Below are positions 1 to 6,653 of a stretch of 6,653 bases of DNA, piece by piece. Numbering within the stretch: position 1 is the stretch's first letter; each line of letters starts with the position of its first letter. The stretch is from an uncultured bacterium (GTDB lineage: Bacteria > Bacteroidota > Bacteroidia > Bacteroidales > Paludibacteraceae), in NCBI GenBank assembly GCA_946183755.1, contig CAMHCZ010000104.1, positions 1-6,653 of the forward strand, in the 5' to 3' direction. A program made the position numbers and the translations under genes. Below the pieces are notes generated by a model. It made no database searches, was not told where the DNA came from, and worked only from the letters and a program-made list of their open reading frames with translations.

Positions 1-352
1 TTGCGCCTACGGTGGTGAATCCAGAAATGGTCTCGAAGAATGCGTCAGTCACATTGTCTAATGTGCCTGTCAGCAGATAGGGCACCATGCCTATGAGCGA
101 GAATACTATCCACACTGACGTGACGATTATCGCGCCTTCCTTTTTGGTTATCGTGTCTGGCGCTCCTATGCCCAAGAGTTTCAGTATAGTTCCTATGCCG
201 AGTGCCAATCCGCCGCTCTGCACATAGTAGTCCCAATGGTCCTCGCCGTAGTAAATGGCTACTCCGCACGCCAAAAAGAGCAGTGCGCTCTCGAACATGG
301 CGAGCTGGCCTATCAGGCTTGCGACGAGCCTTATGTTGAGACCGAATTTCAT
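1..352 (-). CDS. trkH: Trk-type K+ uptake channel subunit TrkH, N-terminal part (cut by the window edge)
   Basis: This is the first 117 codons of TrkH, the membrane subunit that carries K+ across the inner membrane. The frame runs open through the left edge; the full family length is about 480-490 residues, so roughly three quarters is missing. It starts with MKFGLNIRLV. Hydrophobic stretches lie at about residues 10-34, 47-64 and 73-95. They are followed by the first pore-loop motif, DAFFETISGFTTVGA (residues 103-117). The TTVGA at its end corresponds to the TrkH selectivity-filter signature, and Gly116 is the expected filter glycine. This motif makes the identification firm despite truncation. 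The ATG at 352-350 lies 7 bases after the trkA stop; the next Met is residue 19, inside the first membrane segment, so this start is favoured. There is no strong Shine-Dalgarno, only a weak GAAG. It is almost certainly cotranscribed with trkA, whose product gates this channel from the cytosol. Confidence 0.93.
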   Translation of the reverse strand, partial: MKFGLNIRLVASLIGQLAMFESALLFLACGVAIYYGEDHWDYYVQSGGLALGIGTILKLLGIGAPDTITKKEGAIIVTSVWIVFSLIGMVPYLLTGTLDNVTDAFFETISGFTTVGA

Positions 353-359
353 ATCTTCG

Positions 360-1700
360 TTAGTTAAACAATGGTTCTACACTATGTACAGCGTCGGCGA
401 GGCAGAACACTATCACATGGTCGCCTGGCTGTATCTCTGTGTTGCCGCTGCAGATGTATCCTTTGCCGTCTCTGACGTATCCGCCGAAGTTGACGTCCGA
501 GTCGATTCGCAACTCTCTCAGCTTGTGCTTGGTCACCTTGCTGCCGGCTTTCGCCTCGAACTCTATCACCTGCGCGTCGGACGACAGTGGAACACAAGTC
601 ACGTTCTGCACGCTTTCGTTCAGCGTCATCTGGTAGATGTGGCTTGCGGCTATCAGTTTCTTGTTTATCACGGTGCCGATGTCGAGATTCTGCGCCAGTT
701 GTATGTAGTCGTTGTTCTCCACTTCGGCTATCGTCTTGGTCACTCCGTAGTGCTTGGCAGCCAGACATGCCAGAATGTTCTCTTCGGTGTTCTCGGTCAC
801 GGCTATGAACGCGTCGGTGTCTTTAATGCCTTCGCTCTCGAGCGACTCGAGGTCTCGCGCGTCAATGTTTATCACGAGTATGTTGCTCCTCACTTGCTGT
901 GTGATTGGGGAGCATTTTTCAAGGTCTGACTCGAGTATCTTGGCTGAGATGTTGTCAGGTATCAGTTTGGCTGTGTTTATGCCTATTCTGGTGCCTCCCA
1001 TTATCAGGATTCTCTTTATCTCGCGCTCGTCTTTTCCTGCCTGCTCGCGTGTGAATTCAAGATTCTCCGGCGGCACAATGAAATAGACTATGTCGCCGTC
1101 CTTCAGCTCGTCTTCTCCTCTTGGTATTATGGTGTTGCCGGAGCGTTTTATAGCCACGACTCTGAACTTGCCGTGGTCCAGGAATCCGGTGTTGAACTGC
1201 TGGCCAATGACCGGCGCGTTGCTTCTGAGCTTCACGCCTATCAGCTGCAGCGAGTTGTTGCAGAACGACATGTTTATTCTCTGCCAGTTTGTCTTGAGCG
1301 ACATGAGTATCTCCTCGGCTGCGAGTCGCTCCGGGTATATCATCTGGTTTATGCCGAGCTTCGAGAATCGTCTGAGGTTGTCAGGCTGTATGTACTCGTG
1401 GTTATCGACTCTGGCGAGCGTCTTTTTCGCTCCGAGGCTCGATGCCAGTATGCAGGCGGTCATGTTCACTGTCTCGTGCGATGTGACGGCCACGAACAGG
1501 TCGCACTTGTTCACGCCTATCTCCATCAGGTCCTTCATGAAAGTGACATTGCCTTCGTATGTCATTATGTCGAACCTCGACGAGAGTGTCTCGAGGTTTT
1601 GCGGATTGTTGTCTATGATTATTATGTCGTGGCTTTCGGAGCGGAACATCTTCGCGAGATATTTTCCTACGTCTCCTGCGCCTGCTATGACTATTCTCAT
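360..1700 (-). CDS. trkA: Trk system K+ uptake regulatory subunit TrkA
   Basis: This is the cytosolic, nucleotide-binding subunit that gates the TrkH K+ channel. At 446 residues it is close to the usual TrkA size (about 450-460). It shows the duplicated RCK architecture. The first Rossmann (RCK_N) half is at about 1-125, with the dinucleotide loop GAGDVG at 7-12 and an acidic residue, Asp30, at the end of the second strand, as in NAD-binding folds. The first RCK_C is at about 145-215. The second RCK_N begins near 229, with GGTRIG at 235-240 and Glu257 in the matching acidic position. The second RCK_C is at about 365-446 and includes the typical GDHVIVFC (426-433). The second loop keeps the GxxxxG spacing but has Gly-Thr in place of the middle Gly, so its affinity may differ (inference). 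The ATG overlaps the dxs stop as ATGA, which suggests translational coupling. It begins directly at the first Rossmann strand, so no upstream start is needed. The stop is TAA, and trkH follows 7 bases later. Confidence 0.96.
   Translation of the reverse strand: MRIVIAGAGDVGKYLAKMFRSESHDIIIIDNNPQNLETLSSRFDIMTYEGNVTFMKDLMEIGVNKCDLFVAVTSHETVNMTACILASSLGAKKTLARVDNHEYIQPDNLRRFSKLGINQMIYPERLAAEEILMSLKTNWQRINMSFCNNSLQLIGVKLRSNAPVIGQQFNTGFLDHGKFRVVAIKRSGNTIIPRGEDELKDGDIVYFIVPPENLEFTREQAGKDEREIKRILIMGGTRIGINTAKLIPDNISAKILESDLEKCSPITQQVRSNILVINIDARDLESLESEGIKDTDAFIAVTENTEENILACLAAKHYGVTKTIAEVENNDYIQLAQNLDIGTVINKKLIAASHIYQMTLNESVQNVTCVPLSSDAQVIEFEAKAGSKVTKHKLRELRIDSDVNFGGYVRDGKGYICSGNTEIQPGDHVIVFCLADAVHSVEPLFN
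1697..1700 (-). other. dxs stop / trkA start overlap (ATGA)
   Basis: On the minus strand the four bases read ATGA: the trkA ATG is at 1700-1698 and the dxs TGA at 1699-1697. Such an overlap usually means the downstream gene is translated by ribosomes that have just ended the upstream one. The bases before the trkA ATG (AATAGAAAGCTT) have only a weak purine run, GAAAG, which fits coupling rather than independent strong initiation. The overlap is seen directly; the coupling is inferred. Confidence 0.85.
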
Positions 1701-3628
1701 AAGCTTTCTATTAGTTTTGTTATCTCGTCTGCTATGGCTCTGAAGTCTGTTCTTGTGTCGGCTTTCAGCTCGCTTATCTCTCCCTGTCCTATGAATTTGT
1801 CCGGATATCCTATTCTTACCACGTCCTTGCTTATCTTCCAGTCCGCCAGCTTCTCCACGATGGCGCTTCCCAGTCCTCCGTCTCTCATGCCTTCTTCCAC
1901 AGTCACTATCTTGCTGTATCTTGCTGCCGCTTCTCTGAGCAGTTCCTCGTCGATAGGCTTGAGGAAGCGCATGTCGTAGTGGGCTATTTGCTTGCCGGTG
2001 TTTTTCTCCACTTCGGCTATGGCCTTGGCGGCGTCGTTGCCAGCCGTTCCTATGCTAAGCACGGCTATTTCCTCGCCGTCCTTTATCTTCACGCCTTTGC
2101 CTATCGGCAGTTCCGCCATCTGAGCGGTCTTCCAGTCGTCATTGCAGAATTCGCCTCTGCCTCTCGGGTATCGTATCACGAAAGTGCCTTTGCCTGGCAG
2201 CTGTGCGGTGTACATCATGTTGCGCAGCTCTATCTCGTTCATCGGAGCGGCTATGGTGATGTTCGGAATGCTTCTCAATGAAGTCATGTCGAAGTATCCG
2301 TGGTGTGTCGTTCCGTCGTGGCCTACGATGCCGGCTCTGTCCACGCATATCACGACAGGCAGATTGAGTATTGCCACATCGTGTATCACGTTGTCGTAGG
2401 CTCTCTGCAGGAATGTCGAGTATATCACGCAGAACGGCTGCAGTCCGCCTTTTGCCATTCCTGCGCTGAATGTCACGGCGTGTCCTTCGGCTATTCCCAC
2501 GTCGAAGCATCTCTTTGGCATCTCCTTCATCATTATGGAAAGCGAGCTGCCCGACGGCATCGCTGGTGTCACGCCTACTATCTTGTCGTTCTTTCTTGCC
2601 AGCTGCAGCAGTGTTTCTCCGAACACGTCCTGATATTTCGGTGCGAGCGGAGCGGAGCAGTCTTCCTTGATTCTCTCGCCTGTCTGCGGGTCGAACTTGC
2701 CCGGTGCGTGCCATATCGTGGCTGACTTCTCGGCTGGCTCGTAGCCCTTGCCCTTGGTCGTCACGCAGTGCACGACTCTCGGACCTTTGTAGTCCTTTAT
2801 CTCGTTGAATATCCTCACGAGCGTTTTCACGTCGTGGCCGTCCACTGGTCCGAAGTACCTTATGCTCAGGCTTTCGAATATGTTTGACTGCTGGCGGCTT
2901 AGGATTGACTTTATCCTGTTTGTGGTTCTTTGTATCTTGTTTTTGCTCTTCTCGTCCACAATTCCGATTTTCCTCAACAGTTTATACAGTTTGTATCTCA
3001 GGCTGTTGTACGTCTTGCTTGTGGTTATGTCCAGCAGATACTGGCTCATGCCGCCCTTGGCTGGGTCTATCGCCATGTGGTTGTCGTTCAGCACGATAAT
3101 CAGGTCGTTGTCGGTGCTGGCGGCGTTGTTCAGTCCCTCGAACGCCAGTCCGCCGCTCATCGCTCCGTCGCCTATCAGGCTCACAACTCTGCTTCGCTCT
3201 TCCTTGGGCTTGTTGCGTTGTGCAACAGAGAGCCCCAGTCCTGCCGATATTGAGTTGGATGCGTGTCCGGCTATGAATGCGTCGTATTCGCTTTCCTCGG
3301 GGGTGGGGAATCCGCTCAGTCCTCCGTGCTGACGGTTGGTCTTGAACGCGTCGCGGCGTCCGGTCAGTATCTTGTGGGCGTAGGCCTGGTGGCCGACGTC
3401 GAACAGGAACTTGTCCTTCGGCGAGTCCATCACATAGTGCACAGCCACGATTATGTCTATCGCGCCGAGGCTCGAGCCGAGGTGTCCAGGGTTGGTCGCT
3501 AAGCTGTTGATTATGAAACTGCGCAACTCGTCGCAAAGCTGCGGAAGTTGCTCTACATCAAGTTTCTTAAGGTCTGCCGGCGAGTTTATATTGTCAAGTA
3601 GTGGATATTTCTTTTCAAGCGTCTCCAT
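1697..3628 (-). CDS. dxs: 1-deoxy-D-xylulose-5-phosphate synthase (DXS)
   Basis: This enzyme condenses pyruvate with glyceraldehyde 3-phosphate, using thiamine diphosphate, to give 1-deoxy-D-xylulose 5-phosphate. That is the first step of the MEP route to isoprenoids, and the product also feeds thiamine and pyridoxal synthesis. It acts in the cytosol. The length of 643 residues is normal (about 620-650). The N-terminal ThDP-binding domain has PGHLGSSLG with His49, FDVGHQAYAHK (76-86), GGLSGFP (102-108), GHASNSISAG (121-130) and the metal/ThDP motif GDGAMSGG (153-160) ending near NDN (181-183). Then come YFGPVDGHD (259-267 or so), TKGKGYEPAE (291-300) and WHAPGKFDPQTG (306-317). The pyrimidine-binding domain has DVGIAEGHAVTFSAG with catalytic Glu381, STFLQRAYDNV and DRAGIVGHDGTTHHG. 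The C-terminal transketolase domain follows IRYPRGRGE. The common AEQHAVT is AEGHAVT here, which I regard as a Bacteroidota variant. The next Met is residue 67, beyond His49, so the start at 3628 is secure. The leader before it is A-rich, with no Shine-Dalgarno. Confidence 0.98.
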   Translation of the reverse strand: METLEKKYPLLDNINSPADLKKLDVEQLPQLCDELRSFIINSLATNPGHLGSSLGAIDIIVAVHYVMDSPKDKFLFDVGHQAYAHKILTGRRDAFKTNRQHGGLSGFPTPEESEYDAFIAGHASNSISAGLGLSVAQRNKPKEERSRVVSLIGDGAMSGGLAFEGLNNAASTDNDLIIVLNDNHMAIDPAKGGMSQYLLDITTSKTYNSLRYKLYKLLRKIGIVDEKSKNKIQRTTNRIKSILSRQQSNIFESLSIRYFGPVDGHDVKTLVRIFNEIKDYKGPRVVHCVTTKGKGYEPAEKSATIWHAPGKFDPQTGERIKEDCSAPLAPKYQDVFGETLLQLARKNDKIVGVTPAMPSGSSLSIMMKEMPKRCFDVGIAEGHAVTFSAGMAKGGLQPFCVIYSTFLQRAYDNVIHDVAILNLPVVICVDRAGIVGHDGTTHHGYFDMTSLRSIPNITIAAPMNEIELRNMMYTAQLPGKGTFVIRYPRGRGEFCNDDWKTAQMAELPIGKGVKIKDGEEIAVLSIGTAGNDAAKAIAEVEKNTGKQIAHYDMRFLKPIDEELLREAAARYSKIVTVEEGMRDGGLGSAIVEKLADWKISKDVVRIGYPDKFIGQGEISELKADTRTDFRAIADEITKLIESL

Positions 3629-3689
3629 TTTCAGTGTTTGGAGTTTCTTTTGTTTAGACCATATTTATGCAAATATACGCATTTTCGGA
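3629..3689 (-). promoter_or_regulatory. queH-dxs intergenic region, likely leader and promoter of dxs-trkA-trkH
   Basis: This 61-base gap is the only intergenic space above 10 bases between the genes of the window. Read on the minus strand, it is AT-rich near queH. It ends in an A-rich leader (AAACAAAAGAAACTCC, then CACTGAAA) directly before the dxs ATG. A-rich leaders without a Shine-Dalgarno sequence are typical of Bacteroidota. I see no GC-rich hairpin followed by a T run, so there is no sign that transcription from uvrD-queH stops here. Read-through plus an internal promoter is the simplest reading. Confidence 0.5.
3670..3677 (-). promoter_or_regulatory. Candidate Bacteroidota -7 promoter element TATATTTG for dxs
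   Basis: The minus strand reads TATATTTG here, an exact match to the TAnnTTTG -7 consensus of the primary sigma factor of Bacteroides and relatives. Transcription would start a few bases downstream, giving a 5' leader of roughly 35-40 bases before the dxs ATG. I could not find a good -33 TTTG/TTG at the usual spacing of about 19-21 bases. The nearest upstream TTG (3712-3710) is about 32 bases away, too far. The match is short and AT-rich sequence produces it by chance, so the call rests mainly on its position. Confidence 0.42.
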
Positions 3690-4304
3690 CTACTTGGGCA
3701 GATTTTTGTCAATATCGTCGTCTTTGATTCTCATGGAGTATTCGCACCCGCAGTAGAGCTGGTTGTAGAAGTTCCCTTCTTTTATCAGTGCGTTGCGGCG
3801 TTCTTGCAGTCCGCCTTTTCTCCAGTTCTGCGCCCAGTAGGATGTTCCGCTGGTCTCGGCTTCGGCTTTTGCTCCGGCAGCGTTCACTTGGTCGAGGTTC
3901 TTCCATCGCGATGATGCTAGGGTAGTCGTGAATGTGTCTAATCCGAGCTCTTTGGCCTTCTCGGCCGCTTTCTTCATTCGCAGGTTGAAGCATATTTGGC
4001 ATCTGCCTTGTCTTTCAGCGTCATGCTCATGTCCTTCCACTGCTTTTTTCCATTCCTCGTGGTCCCATTCGCCTTCTATCCAGTCGATGCCGTTCATCTC
4101 GGCGTGTCGTCGGCTTTCGTCTCGGCGCTTGTCGTATTCTTCTTTTGGAAAGATATTTGGGTTATAGTAGAAAACGATGGGTTTCAGTGAGTTGTTCTTC
4201 AACCATTCAACTATCGCTGTAGAACACGGCGCGCAACAAGCATGCAGCAGAACCTTTTCAAGTCCTTCTGGTTTGACTATGGCTGGTGTGCTTTTCTTGC
4301 TCAT
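3690..4304 (-). CDS. queH: Epoxyqueuosine reductase QueH (former DUF208 family)
   Basis: QueH reduces epoxyqueuosine to queuosine, the last step in making the hypermodified wobble base of tRNAs with GUN anticodons (Asp, Asn, His, Tyr). It does the same job as the unrelated cobalamin enzyme QueG. The 204 residues carry the family hallmarks. Near the N-terminus is HACCAPCS, with Cys23, Cys24 and Cys27. FYYNPNIFPKEEYDKRR (45-61) resembles a PP-loop-like fold region. GRCQICFNLRM has Cys102 and Cys105, and YCGCEYS near the C-terminus has Cys185 and Cys187. In characterised QueH the conserved cysteines hold a [4Fe-4S] cluster and a nearby metal. TTTLASSRWKNLDQV (126-140) matches the family's TTTL-S--K motif. 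All key cysteines are present and the frame is intact, so it should be active. The ATG at 4304 is 6 bases after the helicase stop; the next Met is residue 70, so this start is forced. The stop is TAG. No other queuosine gene is in view. Confidence 0.95.
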   Translation of the reverse strand: MSKKSTPAIVKPEGLEKVLLHACCAPCSTAIVEWLKNNSLKPIVFYYNPNIFPKEEYDKRRDESRRHAEMNGIDWIEGEWDHEEWKKAVEGHEHDAERQGRCQICFNLRMKKAAEKAKELGLDTFTTTLASSRWKNLDQVNAAGAKAEAETSGTSYWAQNWRKGGLQERRNALIKEGNFYNQLYCGCEYSMRIKDDDIDKNLPK

Positions 4305-4310
4305 CGTTTG

Positions 4311-6647
4311 TTAGTTGAGTATGTTCAGTCTGGCATATCTGCCGAGCAGTGTTTTTTGTCCCAGATTGTCGAATTCTATGCTTATTCTCCAGTCGTCGCC
4401 TGCATTTTCTATTGCTGTCACTGTGCCTTGTCCGAACAGTCTGTGCTCAACTCTTGTGCCGGCTTTTATTCCGTCCGGAGTGCACTCGTCGCCGCTTTGT
4501 GTGCTTTCGGTCTTGAGCCTTCTGCCCACTTTTTTCAGATTGGATGTGTCCGGTGTCACAGTCTCCACTTTCGGCGTGTGGCTTGGACTGTAGCTTCTTT
4601 CCTCTCTCCACGGCTTCACGACTACGCGGTTGCCTTCCACGGCGCTCCATCCCCAGTCGAGGCTCGGTGTGCTTTCTGTCACGTCCTCATCAAGATATTT
4701 TTTGTCGATGTCTTTGAGGAATCGGCTCGGGTTAGTGAGGTTCGTCTTGCCGTTTCTCCATCTTTGTCTTGCGTAGCTTATGTGGCATGTCTTTTTGGCT
4801 CTCGTTATCGCCACGTAGAGCAGTCTCCGCTCTTCTTCTATCTCTCTTGTGGTCTCTGCCATGACTGAAGGGAACAGTTGTTCCTCGAGCCCGACGATGT
4901 ATATGTGGTCGAACTCCAGACCTTTGGCGGCGTGCACCGTCATCATGTTCACGGCGTTGCCGTCCTCCTTGTTCTTCTCGTCCTGGTCGGTCGCCAGCGC
5001 CACTTCGCTCATGAAGTCGCTCAGTTTCGTCTCCTCGCCGCTTTCTTCCATGCGCTGCTCGCAGAACTCGTTTATGGCCTTCAGCAGCTCGTCTATGTTC
5101 TCCTTTCTTGTTATGCCTTCCTGGCTGTTCTCTTTCATCGCGTCCTCTCGCAGTCCCGACGCTTTTATTATCTCTTGCGCGAGTGTGTATGCGTCGGCGT
5201 TCTCGATGTCTGTCCTGAATTTGTCTATCGTCTGTGCGAACTCCATCAGCTTTTTCGCCGTTCCTTTGTTCACGTCAAGTTGGTGCTCCACAGGTGCGTT
5301 TATTATGCTCCATGCCGGAGTCTGGCTGTCGTGCGCTTTGGCGAACACCTTGTTCACTGTCGTGTCGCCTATGCCTCTTGCTGGCACGTTTATGATTCTT
5401 CTCAGGGCTTCCTCGTCGCTCTCGTTCAGCACAAGGCGCATGTAGCACAACGCGTCCTTCACCTCCTTGCGCTGGTAGAACGACAGTCCGCCGTATATCT
5501 TGTACGGTATGGCTTTCTTGCGGAACGCTTCCTCTATGACACGCGACTGCGCATTCGTTCTGTATAGCACAGCTATGTCCTTCCATTCGCATCCGCTTTT
5601 TTGCGTGCTTTGCACTTCCTTGGCTATGTAGTCGCCTTCCTCTAAGTCGCTGTACAGGCTCTTGACGTGTATCTTCTCGCCGACTTCGCCCTCGCTGTAA
5701 ACATTCTTCCTTATCTGACCTTTGTTCTTTATTATCAGTGAGTTGGCTGCGTCAACAATATTCTGTGTGGAGCGGTAGTTTCTTTCGAGTTTAAACAGCT
5801 TGCAGTTTGGCTGCTGGTCCTTGAACTTCAGTATGTTGTCTATGTTCGCGCCGCGGAACGAGTAGATGCTTTGCGCGTCGTCGCCCACCACGCACAGCCG
5901 GTTATGCTTCTCGGCGAGTTTCTTTATTATCAGGTACTGCGCGAAGTTCGTGTCCTGATACTCGTCCACGAGTATGTACTGGAAGAAGTCCTGATATTTG
6001 CTCAGTATGTCGGCGTTGTCTCTTACCAGTATGTTCATGTACAGCAGCATGTCGTCGAAGTCCATGGCGTTCGACGATTTGCATCTGTCGCTATATCTCA
6101 GGAATATTTCGCTGAGCTTCGGCATCTGGTGCATGTAGTCGTCCTGCGCGAATGCGGGGTCGCTGGCGTATGCCTCGGCGGTTATCAGGTTGTTCTTGGC
6201 TGTACTTATGCGGTTCTGTATGGCTGCCACTTTGTACTTTTTGTCGTCCAGTGCCATCTCCTTTATTATGTTTTTGATGATGGATTTGGAGTCGGAAGTG
6301 TCGTAGATGGTGAACTGCGGAGTGAAGCCTATTCTGTCGGCTTCGGCTCTCAGTATTCTGCCGAAGATGGAGTGGAAAGTTCCCATCCACAGGCGTTTGG
6401 ACATGTTCCAGCCTACCATGGCCGAGATTCTCTCTCTCATCTCCTTGGCGGCTTTGTTGGTGAATGTCAGCGCGAGTATTCGGTCGGCAGGTATGCCTTT
6501 GTACAGCAGATATGCTATCTTGTAGGTCAGCATTCTCGTCTTTCCGCTGCCGGCGCCGGCTATCACGAGTTCCGGTCCGTCGGTAAACAGCACTGCGTTC
6601 CTCTGGCTTTCGTTCAGTTCGTCAAGTATATTCCTTGGTTTGTCCAT
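4311..6647 (-). CDS. uvrD: UvrD/PcrA-type ATP-dependent 3'-5' DNA helicase (superfamily 1A)
   Basis: This is a DNA-unwinding motor of the UvrD/PcrA/Rep family. Such enzymes act in nucleotide excision repair, mismatch repair, fork restart and removal of proteins from DNA. The 778 residues contain the full motif set in order: Q-motif LNESQRNAV (Gln15), Walker A GAGSGKT (31-37), Ia TFTNKAAKEM (61-70), GTFHS (89-93), Walker B VDEYQDTN (227-234), III GDDAQSIYSFRGA (255-267), IV LERNYRST (287-294), YQRKEVKD (391-398), VPARGIGD (421-428), V TVHAAKGLEFD (570-580) and VI RRLLYVAITRAKK (607-619). After a variable polar linker (about 645-725) comes a small C-terminal domain, RVEHRLFGQGTVTAIE to the end. 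It matches the Tudor-like domain of PcrA/UvrD, known in that family to contact RNA polymerase. That domain favours UvrD/PcrA over Rep. The ATG at 6647 is 6 bases from the window edge. The next Met (39) lies just past Walker A, so the start is firm. The upstream gene is not visible. The stop is TAA, and queH follows closely. Confidence 0.96.
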   Translation of the reverse strand: MDKPRNILDELNESQRNAVLFTDGPELVIAGAGSGKTRMLTYKIAYLLYKGIPADRILALTFTNKAAKEMRERISAMVGWNMSKRLWMGTFHSIFGRILRAEADRIGFTPQFTIYDTSDSKSIIKNIIKEMALDDKKYKVAAIQNRISTAKNNLITAEAYASDPAFAQDDYMHQMPKLSEIFLRYSDRCKSSNAMDFDDMLLYMNILVRDNADILSKYQDFFQYILVDEYQDTNFAQYLIIKKLAEKHNRLCVVGDDAQSIYSFRGANIDNILKFKDQQPNCKLFKLERNYRSTQNIVDAANSLIIKNKGQIRKNVYSEGEVGEKIHVKSLYSDLEEGDYIAKEVQSTQKSGCEWKDIAVLYRTNAQSRVIEEAFRKKAIPYKIYGGLSFYQRKEVKDALCYMRLVLNESDEEALRRIINVPARGIGDTTVNKVFAKAHDSQTPAWSIINAPVEHQLDVNKGTAKKLMEFAQTIDKFRTDIENADAYTLAQEIIKASGLREDAMKENSQEGITRKENIDELLKAINEFCEQRMEESGEETKLSDFMSEVALATDQDEKNKEDGNAVNMMTVHAAKGLEFDHIYIVGLEEQLFPSVMAETTREIEEERRLLYVAITRAKKTCHISYARQRWRNGKTNLTNPSRFLKDIDKKYLDEDVTESTPSLDWGWSAVEGNRVVVKPWREERSYSPSHTPKVETVTPDTSNLKKVGRRLKTESTQSGDECTPDGIKAGTRVEHRLFGQGTVTAIENAGDDWRISIEFDNLGQKTLLGRYARLNILN

Positions 6648-6653
6648 CTTTCG

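Noticed and set aside
45..269. Minus-strand 74-codon open frame near the left edge
   Set aside because: It overlaps the trkH frame that continues to the edge and shows membrane segments and the TTVGA filter. The 74-codon product is Arg/His-rich with no family resemblance.
255..1979. Long plus-strand open frames opposite trkA and the end of dxs (224, 217 and 268 codons), and similar ones opposite the other genes
   Set aside because: They lie antisense to genes with unmistakable family motifs. Their translations show no recognisable domains and unusual composition (rich in Val, His, Leu, Ser, Cys and Arg). They arise because the sense genes rarely use codons whose complement is a stop.
2139..2714. 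Minus-strand 191-codon frame inside dxs, and others inside trkA, uvrD and queH, rich in Arg and Gln
   Set aside because: These are shifted-frame readings of the real genes. The Arg/Gln/Asp-rich low-complexity composition is typical of out-of-frame translation, and no start context or motif supports them.
3629..3720. Rho-independent terminator after queH
   Set aside because: No stem of adequate GC content followed by a T run is present on the minus strand. The ATGC/GCAT arms are too short and AT-rich to terminate transcription.
5120..5400. Possible insertion or novel domain within the helicase (residues about 430-560)
   Set aside because: The acidic and variable stretch corresponds to the normal 2B subdomain region between VPARGIGD and motif V. 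Total length (778) is usual for UvrD/PcrA, so there is no extra domain.
1..6653. Mobile element, CRISPR array, defence island or other undescribed system
   Set aside because: No repeats, transposase, integrase, phage or defence motifs are seen. Every long stretch is accounted for by five recognisable housekeeping genes with uniform codon style.

Overview
The window looks like ordinary chromosomal core sequence from a member of the Bacteroidota, probably order Bacteroidales. The evidence is the Bacteroidota-type wording of several proteins (for example DXS with AEGHAV and NDNHMAID, and the helicase with GDDAQSIYSFRGA), the absence of clear Shine-Dalgarno sequences before the genes, a TAnnTTTG-type -7 promoter element in the only real intergenic gap, and roughly balanced GC. 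Genus cannot be fixed from this sequence. Isoleucine is written mostly as ATA and arginine mostly as AGA/AGG in the stretches read by hand.

All five genes lie on the minus strand, so transcription runs from high to low coordinates. In that order they are: a UvrD/PcrA-type DNA helicase (6647-4311), epoxyqueuosine reductase QueH (4304-3690), a 61-base gap with a candidate promoter, DXS of the MEP isoprenoid pathway (3628-1697), the K+ uptake regulator TrkA (1700-360), and the N-terminal 117 codons of the K+ channel subunit TrkH (352 to the left edge).

The genes form two tight blocks. uvrD-queH are separated by 6 bases. dxs-trkA overlap by 4 bases (ATGA), and trkA-trkH are separated by 7 bases. 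TrkA and TrkH are subunits of one membrane transporter, so that pair is a functional unit. DXS makes the first MEP-pathway intermediate and has no obvious biochemical tie to K+ transport. UvrD (DNA repair) and QueH (tRNA queuosine) also look like operon neighbours without a shared pathway.

I found no tRNA, rRNA, CRISPR array, insertion sequence, integrase, long repeat or convincing terminator. The open frames on the plus strand are antisense shadows of these genes. I see no evidence for a novel system; the findings below are modest.
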